Source: an uncultured Acetatifactor sp. (lineage in GTDB: Bacteria > Bacillota > Clostridia > Lachnospirales > Lachnospiraceae). From it: a stretch of DNA of 8,008 nucleotides. The notes under the pieces were generated by a model that ran no database searches, had not been told where the DNA came from, and saw only the letters and a program-made list of their open reading frames with translations. The DNA is taken from NCBI GenBank assembly GCA_910586435.1, contig CAJUGT010000164.1:1-8008 (forward strand), given 5' to 3'. How positions within the stretch are numbered: the stretch's first letter is position 1; the number at the start of each line of letters is the position of its first letter. The position numbers were made by a program, and so were the translations under genes. Shown here piece by piece: positions 1-7,133 of this stretch.

Positions 1-1
1 G

Positions 2-193
2 GCTAACGATAAGGAAGTGGTCCGGTTGTATAATATGCGTGAGATGGCACAAATTGATTACAACAGCGGCATGAAGAAAGTAAGAGATGAAACATGTATT
101 GAAATTGCTCGAAATCTTTTAGAAATGAATATGTCCCATGATCAAATTGCAAAAGCAACAGGTTTAACCCTTGAAGAAATTAACGGCTTATAA
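2..193 (+). CDS. C-terminal fragment of a probable Rpn / PD-(D/E)XK nuclease-transposase family protein (5' end outside window)
   Basis: An open frame enters from the left edge and stops at TAA 191-193, giving the last 63 residues of a larger protein. The tail contains GMKKVRDETCIEIARNLLEM followed by NMSHDQIAKATGLTLEEI. This is the short helical, HTH-like end typical of the Rpn family (recombination-promoting nuclease / putative transposase, PD-(D/E)XK fold) that is common in Clostridia. The catalytic domain would lie upstream and cannot be seen, so activity and intactness are unknown. Family members are DNA endonucleases that stimulate RecA-independent recombination; that role is family knowledge, not seen here. 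The gene is followed by about 150 nt of non-coding sequence and then a terminator at 343-390, which probably ends its transcript. An unrelated protein with a similar helical tail is possible. Confidence 0.65.
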   Translation, partial: ANDKEVVRLYNMREMAQIDYNSGMKKVRDETCIEIARNLLEMNMSHDQIAKATGLTLEEINGL

Positions 194-342
194 AATAAAC
201 TGAACATGGTGGTAAGAAGAAAGGTGAATACCCTAGATACCAGGCGCTTCTGTGGCACTGAGATGAGAGCGGCTTAAAGCTGCTGGTAAAATAGAAACGG
301 ACAGTGACAAGTCGAATGGAACAGGACGGATGGTAAGGCACT
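194..342 (+). other. Non-coding stretch with modest pairing potential; possible 3' UTR or small RNA
   Basis: No convincing gene lies between the Rpn-like stop and the terminator. Visible pairing includes TACCAG (238-243) with CTGGTA (283-288). Inside that pair is a hairpin, GCGGCT-taa-AGCTGC with one G-U pair (269-283). CACTG (256-260) can also pair with CAGTG (302-306). The motif GGTAA recurs near 211, 285 and 332. I do not recognise an RNA family and see no promoter of its own, so a 3' UTR of the upstream gene or decayed sequence is equally possible. Confidence 0.3.
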
Positions 343-390
343 AAAAAAAGAGGAACTGCGAAAGCGTTATGGAGGCAGTTTCTCTTTTTT
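343..390 (+). terminator. Intrinsic terminator after the upstream gene (possibly bidirectional)
   Basis: A long stem is formed by A-rich AAAAGAGGAACTGC (ending at 359) and GCAGTTTCTCTTTT (from 375), with a single G-U pair and a 15-nt loop. It ends in a run of T (385-390). The 5' arm begins with a run of A, so the same structure could also end transcription on the minus strand. It separates the upstream gene from the sbcDC promoter. Confidence 0.88.
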
Positions 391-426
391 GATGTGAAAC
401 AATCTTGGTTCTGGACAAATTTTTGA

Positions 427-455
427 TTGCCAGAAGGGCGAAGATTCATTATACT
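427..455 (+). promoter_or_regulatory. Sigma-A promoter for sbcD-sbcC-queH
   Basis: TTGCCA (427-432) matches the -35 consensus TTGACA at 5 of 6 positions. It is followed by exactly 17 nt and then TATACT (450-455), 5 of 6 to TATAAT. Transcription would start near 461-463, giving a 5' leader of about 50 nt before the sbcD start. The position just downstream of the terminator at 343-390 supports it as the start of a new transcription unit. Confidence 0.7.
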
Positions 456-504
456 GAGAGGGAAGGCAGCGGCAGATTTACAGTGAAAGAAGAAACAGGT
501 AAAT

Positions 505-510
505 GGGGGA
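505..510 (+). promoter_or_regulatory. Ribosome binding site that decides the sbcD start
   Basis: GGGGGA at 505-510 lies 4 nt before the ATG at 515. The in-frame ATG at 503 overlaps this site and has only weak purine sequence in front of it. Starting at 515 gives the canonical SbcD N-terminus MKLLHISDLHIGK, so 515 is preferred. Confidence 0.7.
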
Positions 511-514
511 AGAC

Positions 515-1657
515 ATGAAGTTACTTCATATTTCAGATCTTCATATCGGGAAACGTGTACACGAATTTTCCATGATAGAAGACCAAAAATACATTTTGGA
601 TAAAATAGTTATAATCGCAAAAGAGGAGCGGGCGGAGGGAGTGATTATCGCAGGTGATATATACGACAAATCGGTTCCCTCAGCCGAGGCCGTGCAGGTA
701 TTTGACAGATTTCTCACCCGGCTTGCCGGGTTGGGAATGAAAGTGTTTGCAGTCAGCGGCAACCATGATTCCGCAGAGAGAATTGCCTTTGGCTCACAAC
801 TGATGAAGGGGCAGGGAGTGCATCTTTCCCCTGTATATGACGGCGATGTGAAGAAGGTTGTCTTGTGGGATGCCCATGGGGAGATTTGCGTTTATTTATT
901 GCCTTTTATCAAGCCTGCCCTGGTCCGCCATGTTTTGGAAGGGGAGCAGGAAGCGGAGGAAATGTTTCCGGAAAGCTATCAGGAGGCGGTAAAGCTGGCC
1001 ATAGAGCGCATGAATGTGGACACTGCGAAGCGCAATGTGCTGGTGGCCCATCAATTTGTCACCGGCGCAGGGAGATGCGAGTCAGAAGAAATTGTGGTGG
1101 GCGGGCTGGACAATGTGGATATGGAGGTATTCCATGAGTTTGATTATGTGGCTCTGGGACACATTCACAGCCCTCAGTATGTGGGAAGGGAAACGGTGCG
1201 ATACTGCGGCACTCCGCTGAAATATTCTTTTTCGGAGGCCCAACAGGAGAAATCCGTCACGGTGGTGGAACTGGGGGAGAAAGAAAATGTATTAATACAT
1301 ACGATACCACTGCTTCCGCTGCATGATATGAGAATCATTCGCGGCACTTATTTGGAGGTTACGGCGCGTTCCTTTTATGAGGATATGGACAGGGAGGATT
1401 ATGTGCAGGTGATACTGACGGATGAGGAGGATATTCCTGATGGCCTGCGAAAATTGCGAATCATTTATCCAAACCTCATGCGTCTTGGGTATGACAACAG
1501 CCGAACCAGGCAGAGCCGAAATGTGGAAGCGGTTCAGGAGATAGAAAGAAAATCGGAATTAGAGCTTTTTCAGGATTTTTTTGAGTTGCAGAACAATCGG
1601 CCTATGAGTGCGGAACAGACGGATTTGGTCCGGCGGCTTATAGAGACGGAACAATAG
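515..1657 (+). CDS. sbcD: SbcD, nuclease subunit of the SbcCD (Mre11-Rad50-type) complex
   Basis: This is the metal-dependent nuclease partner of SbcC. In the known family the complex is an ATP-dependent 3'-5' double-strand exonuclease and an endonuclease that opens DNA hairpins in the cytoplasm, using Mn2+. The 380 residues carry the calcineurin-like phosphoesterase motifs in order: D8-x-H10, GD 47-48 in AGDIYD, GNHD 82-85, the histidine in VAHQ (H179) and GHIH 215-218. GTP at 232-234 within YCGTPLKYSFSE is also typical. The region after about residue 270 is the SbcC-binding and capping part. Length is normal for the family (about 380-400). All metal and catalytic motifs are intact. The start at 515 is chosen over the in-frame ATG at 503 because of the ribosome binding site and the conserved N-terminus. 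sbcC follows after 28 nt, so the two are almost certainly co-transcribed. Confidence 0.96.
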   Translation: MKLLHISDLHIGKRVHEFSMIEDQKYILDKIVIIAKEERAEGVIIAGDIYDKSVPSAEAVQVFDRFLTRLAGLGMKVFAVSGNHDSAERIAFGSQLMKGQGVHLSPVYDGDVKKVVLWDAHGEICVYLLPFIKPALVRHVLEGEQEAEEMFPESYQEAVKLAIERMNVDTAKRNVLVAHQFVTGAGRCESEEIVVGGLDNVDMEVFHEFDYVALGHIHSPQYVGRETVRYCGTPLKYSFSEAQQEKSVTVVELGEKENVLIHTIPLLPLHDMRIIRGTYLEVTARSFYEDMDREDYVQVILTDEEDIPDGLRKLRIIYPNLMRLGYDNSRTRQSRNVEAVQEIERKSELELFQDFFELQNNRPMSAEQTDLVRRLIETEQ

Positions 1658-1685
1658 ACATTGAGTTAATAAAAAGGGGAATACA

Positions 1686-4600
1686 ATGAAACCGATAAAG
1701 CTGACCATGAGTGCTTTTGGACCCTATGCGGGCAAGACAGAGATAGAATTCGGACAACTGGGGGGACAGGGATTGTACCTTATCACGGGAGATACCGGCG
1801 CAGGGAAGACTACCATATTTGACGCCATTGTATTTGCGCTGTATGGGGAACCCAGCGGCGATGTCCGGAGAGCGGATATGTTTCGCAGCAAATATGCCCA
1901 GGATACGACGCCTACTTATGTGGAATATGTGTTTGCGTATGGTGAAAAACATTATATCGTGAAACGGAATCCTGAATATGAGCGTCCCAGGAACAGAGGG
2001 ACGGGCTATACATTGCAGAAGGCTGAAGCGGAATTGATCTACCCTGACGGACGCGCTCCGATTACCAAGTCAAGAGAAGTTACCAGGGCCATAACGGAAC
2101 TAATCGGTCTGGATCGGAAGCAGTTTACACAGATTGCCATGATTGCCCAGGGAGATTTTCAGAAGCTTCTGCTGGCGGGAACGGAAGAGCGCAGTGATAT
2201 TTTCAGGCAGATTTTTAAAACAGGGCTTTACCAGCGTTTGCAGGAGCGGCTGAAGGCGGAAGTGAAGGCTCAAGGGAAGGAATACGATGAGTTGAAACGA
2301 AGCATTAACCAATATATGGACGGCATTCTATGTGAAGGGGAGTCGCCGGCAGTCGTAAAGATCAGAGAATTTCAAAAGGAGAAATTTGACGGCAGGATTG
2401 GAGAAGGATTGGTATTGTTGGAAGAAGTATGCAGGGAGGAGGAAGAGGAATTAAAGGAACTGGATGCCGCAATGGAGCAGCTGGATATACGGATTGCGCA
2501 GGAGAACCAGTTGATTGGAAATATACATAGAATCAGGGAACAGCAGGAAGAACTGTCAAGGAATCAGACACTGTTGGAACAGGAGGAACCGAAGCTTTTG
2601 CAGGCAAAGGAACATTTTGCCAAGGCCAGAGAGGAAGCGGAGGAATGCGGCCTACTTTCATTGCGGATAAAAGAGCAGATGGATAATCTGACTCTTTTTG
2701 ACGCGCTGAAGAAAGAAAGAGCGGAGCTTTCGGCACTGGAACAGGTATTTACGGAAAATGAGGGGCAAAAATCAAAACTTGTTCAGGAGAGGCAGGAGTT
2801 GGAGAAAAACCTGGCTCTGGATTGTGAAATGCTAAAAAGCTTTGACTCCCTGGGAGAAGAGAGGCAGTGTCTGGAAAACGTAAAAGAAGGACTGTTGCGT
2901 CACAAGGATGAACTGTGTCTGCGAAAACGCGGTATGGAACAGGAGGTGGAAAAGCGGCGGGAGACGGAGAAGGAAATTGCAAAAGAGCGGACAAAAGGGG
3001 AGGAATTGGAGACACTGCTTCAGGAATATGAGAAGAAAATAGAGACCCTTACAGACAGGGACGCACTGCTTTTGGAATTGGAAAAAGTTCTTGAGAAGCT
3101 GCGGGAGAGTAAGAAGTATTTACAAAAAGGATATGAGGAGTGGAAAGCGGTTTCAGAGGAGATGGCGCTGACAGCAGAGGAACTGGAAGAGCTTTTTTCT
3201 CGGGAAAAAGTATTTCAGGAAAAGGAGAAAGAGAGAAATTCAGAACTGGAGAGACTGAAAAATGCCGGGGAAGCAGAGGTTGGATGTGGGCATAGATTGG
3301 AGGAGGCGCAAAGACAGCTTCTGGCCTTTCAGGAACAAAAAGGGGAGCTTGGAATTGCGAAAGAGACGCTGACAGAACTGGCGGCAGCCTGTGAGGAGCT
3401 TGAGGGGAAAGGACAAAGACACCGGGAGAAGCTGGGCATTCTGCAAGAAGAATGGGACAAAATAAAGGATGCCGGGACACAAAAGCTCTTGTGGGAAGGA
3501 AAGGAAAAAGAACTGGAAGGACAAAAACAGGCCCAGGACAGACTATCCGAAGAACTGAAAAATCTCAAAACCGGGGAAGAGGAGCTTTTGCGGGTTCGGA
3601 GGGAATACCAGAAGGCAGCGAGGGAAAAGGAGAGACAGGGAAATGTCTATCAGGAGTTGGAGAGACGTTTTCTGGACGCCCAGGCAGGGGTATTGGCAAG
3701 AGAACTGAAGGAAGGGGAAGCATGTCCTGTCTGTGGTTCCAGGCATCATCCGATGGTGGCAAAAGCGCCGGAAACCGTGCCGGAAAAGTCGGAGCTGGAA
3801 AAAGAAAAAAAGCGCTTAGCCAAAGCGGAGGCAGCAGCGGAGCGTCTCAGCGCCCAGGCGGGGCTTTTGACAAAACGGCAGGAAGAGCAGGAAGAACTTG
3901 TAAAGGAACTGGCGGACAAGCTGGTTCAGGGAGGAGCGGGCGAGAACCAAAGTATTAAAAAATGGAATGGGGAGGGGGATTTTGGCAGTATGGCCTCCTG
4001 GCTTGAAATATTGCGGCAGCAGACAGAAGAGGAAATCAGAAACGCAGGAAAGGCCATAGCGCAGGCGGAGCAGGAAACAGAAAGGCTGGGGGAGTTGGAA
4101 GAGGCGCTTTTGAAAGCCAGGGAAGAACAGAACAGTCTGGATGGGGAGCTGAGGGAAAAGCAGCAGAAGTCTGCGGCAGCAAAAGGAAAATTGGATGAGA
4201 AGGAAAAACAGTGGGAAGTTTTTGTGTCAGGTCTGATATTGCCGGATTTTTTGTCACCTAAGGAAAAAGAATGGGAAGCGGATCAGGAACTTTGGATGGA
4301 AAAGACAGAGAACTGGCTGAGGCAAAATACAGGAAAACTGCGGAGGGAGCTTCAAAAGGCGGAAAAGGAGAAAAAAAGGCTGGAAGTCCTGGAACAGGAA
4401 GCGCTGCGGGCAGCGGAAGATAGAAAAGAATTGAGGGAACTGGTTCAGCTGAAGCAGGAGAGGGCGGCGGAATTAAATGGACAGGACAAAACTCTGCGAA
4501 AACAGCTTGGGGGAGAGCAGGAGAAAGCGGCAAAATTCCTTGCGCAGGCATGGGAACTTCCTGGAATAAAAGAATTGGCAGAGAATACATCCATGCTATG

Positions 4601-6050
4601 GGACGAAAAGGAATCCGTGGAGAATGCGTGGGATGTACAGGATAGGGAGAAAATTCTTTTGATGTGTGGACAGAAGCTTCAGAGTCAAATAGAACACAGA
4701 AAGGAAATGGAGGAGGAGCACAAGAAGAAAACCGCAGAGCTTTCGGAGACGAAAAAACGGGCAAATGAGCTGGAAAAACAGCTTGAAGGTATTGTAAACA
4801 GACAATATGAGAAGGCAGGCCAGCTTTTTGAGACTCTTTGCAGAGAAGAACCTGGACTGGCTGGGGAATATATTGACATAACCCAAATACCGGAACAGAA
4901 ATTCCAGGAAATGACATCCGGGATAGAGCGGTTATTGGAGAACAAGCTGTTATCCGTTCAGGAACAATGGAAGGCGAATCAGAAGAAATTTTTAAAGAAG
5001 CAGGAACTGGAAGAAAAAATTCCGCAAATAGAGGAAAGGATCAAGGAGCTTGGCAGAAGTATTCAGGAAATCGAAGTGGAATGTGTAAGGATTCAGGCCG
5101 GATGTGAAGCCGGGAAGGGCAGAATTGATGTGTTGGCAGAACGGCTTGGAACAGAGCGAAGAGAAGATGTGGAAGAGAAAATCAAATCATTGGAACAGCG
5201 CAAAAGCGAGCTTGCGCTTGCCTTGAAACTGGCAGAAGAGTCATTGGCAGAGCATAACACGAGAAAAGAAAGGCTAACGGCGGCCGTGGAAACCTTAATA
5301 AGCCAGATTGCCGCAGCAGGGCAGGAAGGAACCATGAAGGAGGAAGAGGTTCTGGAGAGGAAGGAAAGATGGCAGCAGGAGAAACGGGCATTGGGAGTCA
5401 GGCGGGATGGCCGGAATCATGCATTGGTTGTCAACTTGGAGATTTGCCGTAAAGTGAAGGCAAGGCAGGAAAATATTATTGGGGTGGAGAGGAAATATGT
5501 CTGGATGAAGGCGCTATCGGATACGGCCAACGGTACCTTAAGCGGCAAACGTAAGGTAGAACTGGAAACTTATATTCAGATGGCTTATTTTGACCGTATC
5601 TTACGTCTGGCCAATATAAGGCTTCTCACCATGAGTAACGGCCAGTATGAACTGAAACGGGATGAAGAAGGGGAAAACAGAAAGGAAAAGGCAGGATTGG
5701 AGTTATCCGTTATAGATCATTATAATGGAACATGCCGCAGCGTCAGAACACTGTCCGGCGGAGAATCTTTCCAGGCATCCTTGTCCCTGGCATTGGGATT
5801 GTCGGATGAAATTCAGTCCTATGCAGGAGGAATCAGGATGGACTCCATGTTCGTAGATGAGGGATTCGGTTCTCTGGATGAGGAGGCTCTGGAACAGGCA
5901 ATGAAAGCCCTGACGCGCCTTACGGAGGGAAATCGGCTGGTGGGAATTATCTCCCATGTCTCGGAGCTGAAGGAGAAGATTGAGAAAAAGATAGTGGTCA
6001 CGAAATGTAAGGGCAGCCAGGGAGTTACCAGCAGAGCGGAGATTGTCTGA
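1686..6050 (+). CDS. sbcC: SbcC, Rad50-like ATPase subunit of SbcCD, unusually long
   Basis: This is the SMC-like ATPase that controls SbcD and tethers DNA ends. The N-terminal head has Walker A GDTGAGKT (35-42) and a Q-loop glutamine (Q155, in IAQGDFQ). A long Glu/Lys/Gln-rich coiled coil follows from about residue 205. The zinc hook CPVC (C680, C683) lies in EACPVCGSRHHP, and a returning coil runs to about residue 1285. The C-terminal head has the signature LSGGES (1356-1361), Walker B MFVDE (1388-1392), D-loop SLD (1396-1398) and H-loop H1424. Every ATPase motif is intact. At 1454 residues it is much longer than E. coli or B. subtilis SbcC (about 1050-1130). The arm after the hook (about 600 residues) is longer than the one before it (about 475). 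Proline-containing breaks in the coil occur near 853, 959 and 1056. The ATG has the ribosome binding site AAGGGGA five bases upstream. queH begins 38 nt after the stop. Confidence 0.96.
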   Translation: MKPIKLTMSAFGPYAGKTEIEFGQLGGQGLYLITGDTGAGKTTIFDAIVFALYGEPSGDVRRADMFRSKYAQDTTPTYVEYVFAYGEKHYIVKRNPEYERPRNRGTGYTLQKAEAELIYPDGRAPITKSREVTRAITELIGLDRKQFTQIAMIAQGDFQKLLLAGTEERSDIFRQIFKTGLYQRLQERLKAEVKAQGKEYDELKRSINQYMDGILCEGESPAVVKIREFQKEKFDGRIGEGLVLLEEVCREEEEELKELDAAMEQLDIRIAQENQLIGNIHRIREQQEELSRNQTLLEQEEPKLLQAKEHFAKAREEAEECGLLSLRIKEQMDNLTLFDALKKERAELSALEQVFTENEGQKSKLVQERQELEKNLALDCEMLKSFDSLGEERQCLENVKEGLLRHKDELCLRKRGMEQEVEKRRETEKEIAKERTKGEELETLLQEYEKKIETLTDRDALLLELEKVLEKLRESKKYLQKGYEEWKAVSEEMALTAEELEELFSREKVFQEKEKERNSELERLKNAGEAEVGCGHRLEEAQRQLLAFQEQKGELGIAKETLTELAAACEELEGKGQRHREKLGILQEEWDKIKDAGTQKLLWEGKEKELEGQKQAQDRLSEELKNLKTGEEELLRVRREYQKAAREKERQGNVYQELERRFLDAQAGVLARELKEGEACPVCGSRHHPMVAKAPETVPEKSELEKEKKRLAKAEAAAERLSAQAGLLTKRQEEQEELVKELADKLVQGGAGENQSIKKWNGEGDFGSMASWLEILRQQTEEEIRNAGKAIAQAEQETERLGELEEALLKAREEQNSLDGELREKQQKSAAAKGKLDEKEKQWEVFVSGLILPDFLSPKEKEWEADQELWMEKTENWLRQNTGKLRRELQKAEKEKKRLEVLEQEALRAAEDRKELRELVQLKQERAAELNGQDKTLRKQLGGEQEKAAKFLAQAWELPGIKELAENTSMLWDEKESVENAWDVQDREKILLMCGQKLQSQIEHRKEMEEEHKKKTAELSETKKRANELEKQLEGIVNRQYEKAGQLFETLCREEPGLAGEYIDITQIPEQKFQEMTSGIERLLENKLLSVQEQWKANQKKFLKKQELEEKIPQIEERIKELGRSIQEIEVECVRIQAGCEAGKGRIDVLAERLGTERREDVEEKIKSLEQRKSELALALKLAEESLAEHNTRKERLTAAVETLISQIAAAGQEGTMKEEEVLERKERWQQEKRALGVRRDGRNHALVVNLEICRKVKARQENIIGVERKYVWMKALSDTANGTLSGKRKVELETYIQMAYFDRILRLANIRLLTMSNGQYELKRDEEGENRKEKAGLELSVIDHYNGTCRSVRTLSGGESFQASLSLALGLSDEIQSYAGGIRMDSMFVDEGFGSLDEEALEQAMKALTRLTEGNRLVGIISHVSELKEKIEKKIVVTKCKGSQGVTSRAEIV

Positions 6051-6088
6051 ATATTCAAATATGCTTAAGGGAGAAGAGAGGAAGAGTC

Positions 6089-6763
6089 GTGAATCAGGTG
6101 AATTACCAAAAGGAATTGGATAAGATATTGGGGAGACTTTCCGAAGAGAAAAAGGAAAATCCTCCCACATTATTTCTGCATAGCTGCTGTGCCCCTTGCA
6201 GCAGTTATGTTCTGGAATATTTGTGCAAGTATTTCAGCATTACAGTATTTTATTTCAATCCCAATATTACGGATTCCGCAGAATATGGAAAGCGTGTCAT
6301 AGAACAAAAGCGGCTGATAGAGGCGTATAACAGAGAGGGAAAAGGGTATCCCATTGCCGTTGTGGAGGGAACATATGATACAAAATGCTTTTTTGATATG
6401 GCCAGGGGAATGGAGGACTGTCCCGAGGGCGGAGAAAGGTGCTTTCGATGTTTTGCGCTGCGTTTAGAAGAGACAGCCAGGAGAGCGAAGGAAGCGGGAA
6501 GTGATTATTTTGCCACTACATTGACGGTCAGCCCCATGAAAAATGCCCGAAAATTAAACGAAATCGGACAGGAATTGTCAGAAGTATATGGGGTTGTCTG
6601 GCTGCCTTCTGACTTCAAAAAAAGAGATGGATATAAGCGTTCTATTACATTGTCCGCAGAATACGATTTATATCGGCAGAATTATTGTGGCTGTGTATAT
6701 TCCAGGAACCGAACTTTACAGACAATGGAGTCCGGCAAAGAGATTCTGCGGAAAGTGGAGTAA
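6089..6763 (+). CDS. queH: QueH, epoxyqueuosine reductase (DUF208 family)
   Basis: This enzyme reduces epoxyqueuosine to queuosine in the wobble position of tRNAs for Asp, Asn, His and Tyr, the last step of the pathway. It is a non-homologous replacement for cobalamin-dependent QueG. The 224 residues show the family cysteine pattern: HSCCAPC (C33, C34, C37) including the unusual adjacent pair, ERCFRCF (C118, C121) and YCGC (C200, C202). These are the expected ligands for iron-sulfur and metal centres. TLTVSPMKN and SDFKKRDGYKRSI are also typical of the family. Translation starts at GTG 6089, with GAGAGGAAG (6076-6084) upstream; the nearby ATG at 6061 is out of frame. It lies 38 nt after sbcC and is followed by the terminator at 6802-6840, so it is probably the last gene of the sbcDC transcript. 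No other que genes are in the window. Confidence 0.93.
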   Translation: MNQVNYQKELDKILGRLSEEKKENPPTLFLHSCCAPCSSYVLEYLCKYFSITVFYFNPNITDSAEYGKRVIEQKRLIEAYNREGKGYPIAVVEGTYDTKCFFDMARGMEDCPEGGERCFRCFALRLEETARRAKEAGSDYFATTLTVSPMKNARKLNEIGQELSEVYGVVWLPSDFKKRDGYKRSITLSAEYDLYRQNYCGCVYSRNRTLQTMESGKEILRKVE

Positions 6764-6801
6764 AAGCCGCGCTCAATAAACCAATTTGAATTGCGCAAGT
6801 C

Positions 6802-6840
6802 AAAGGGCATTCCACCCTGTGCCAGGTGGATGTCCTTTTT
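6802..6840 (+). terminator. Intrinsic terminator after queH
   Basis: AAAGGGCAT-T-CCACC pairs with GGTGG-ATGTCCTTT: 14 pairs including one G-U, one bulged T (6811) and an 8-nt loop (6817-6824). A run of five T (6836-6840) follows directly. It lies 38 nt after the queH stop and closes the sbcDC-queH unit. Confidence 0.88.
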
Positions 6841-6955
6841 GTGTGAGCATGAAAGTAATATATGAGATTTTGCGTGCTTCGTAAAAAAGCATGCCAAATA
6901 TGGGGAGTGCAGGAGAATGGGGGAACTGTCATAGTAAGTGTAACAGTTTCGGAAA

Positions 6956-6983
6956 ACGGAATGAAGTATCCATGCATATAATA
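6956..6983 (+). promoter_or_regulatory. Candidate promoter of the collagen-like gene (sigma-K-type, or sigma-A with a weak -35)
   Basis: AC (6956-6957), 17 nt and then CATATAATA (6975-6983) fits the sigma-K pattern AC-N16/17-CATAnnnTA. The same bases contain a perfect sigma-A -10 TATAAT (6977-6982), but no TTGACA-like -35 sits at the right spacing. A sporulation sigma factor would suit a spore-surface collagen protein. The choice of sigma factor is inference. Confidence 0.4.
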
Positions 6984-7069
6984 CAGTACCCCAATGCATC
7001 GGGGACTGCGCCCCGCATGAAAGTATGGGGTACTGTGGATGCGTACAAATCGCTGAAGACCTGCGGTTT
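6983..7069 (+). promoter_or_regulatory. Structured 5' leader of the collagen-like mRNA (two hairpins)
   Basis: Hairpin 1 has an 11-bp perfect stem, ACAGTACCCCA (6983-6993) with TGGGGTACTGT (7026-7036). It encloses a second stem of GGGG (7001-7004) with CCCC (7011-7014), extended by ATGC/GCAT. Hairpin 2 pairs AAATCGC (7047-7053) with GCGGTTT (7063-7069), with one U-G pair; outer GTAC (7043-7046) can pair with GTAC (7073-7076). Neither is followed by a T run, so they are not terminators. I do not recognise a riboswitch class. A role in mRNA stability or regulation is inference. Confidence 0.45.
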
Positions 7070-7117
7070 GACGTACTGTGAAGCACACAACACAATCTGC
7101 GCGCAATACGAAATTAG

Positions 7118-7126
7118 AAGGAGGTG
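7118..7126 (+). promoter_or_regulatory. Strong ribosome binding site that decides the collagen-like gene start
   Basis: AAGGAGGTG (7118-7126) is a near-perfect complement of the 16S rRNA 3' end, and 7 nt separate it from the GTG at 7134. In-frame ATG codons further upstream (6891, 6900, 6972, 7018) have no comparable site. Confidence 0.85.
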
Positions 7127-7133
7127 TTTTCAG

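Larger units (their letters stand above)
6841..7133 (+). other. Intergenic region rich in hairpins; upstream control region and leader of the collagen-like gene
   Basis: I see no gene with its own ribosome binding site here, but four dyads in a row. GCGTGCTT (6872-6879) pairs with AAGCATGC (6887-6894). AACTGT (6924-6929) pairs with ACAGTT (6943-6948). An 11-bp perfect stem spans 6983-7036, and a 7-bp stem spans 7047-7069. The last two would lie in the transcript if the promoter near 6975 is used. The frame of the collagen gene happens to stay open from 6891, but the strong ribosome binding site at 7118-7126 argues for initiation at 7134. Confidence 0.5.

Noticed and set aside
180..449. Minus-strand 89-codon frame upstream of sbcD
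   Set aside because: It crosses the terminator hairpin and promoter, has no ribosome binding site, and its translation resembles no known protein.
503..514. ATG at 503 as the sbcD start
   Set aside because: It overlaps the ribosome binding site of the ATG at 515 and would add four non-conserved residues in front of the canonical MKLLHISDLHIGK start.
3452..3958. Plus-strand 168-codon frame inside sbcC (Gly/Arg/Lys-rich)
   Set aside because: It is a shifted-frame shadow of the coiled-coil and zinc-hook coding region; sbcC itself is intact across it.
4258..4917. Long minus-strand open frame (219 codons) inside sbcC
   Set aside because: It is a by-product of the purine-rich, Glu/Lys/Gln-heavy coding strand, which leaves few stops on the opposite strand. 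The translation is Pro/Ser/Phe-rich low complexity with no recognisable domain. The shorter minus-strand frames near 3049-3568 have the same cause.
6839..6866. Possible sigma-A promoter (TTGTGT ... TATGAG) right after the queH terminator
   Set aside because: Both boxes match poorly and the spacing is not compelling; the candidate at 6956-6983 is better.
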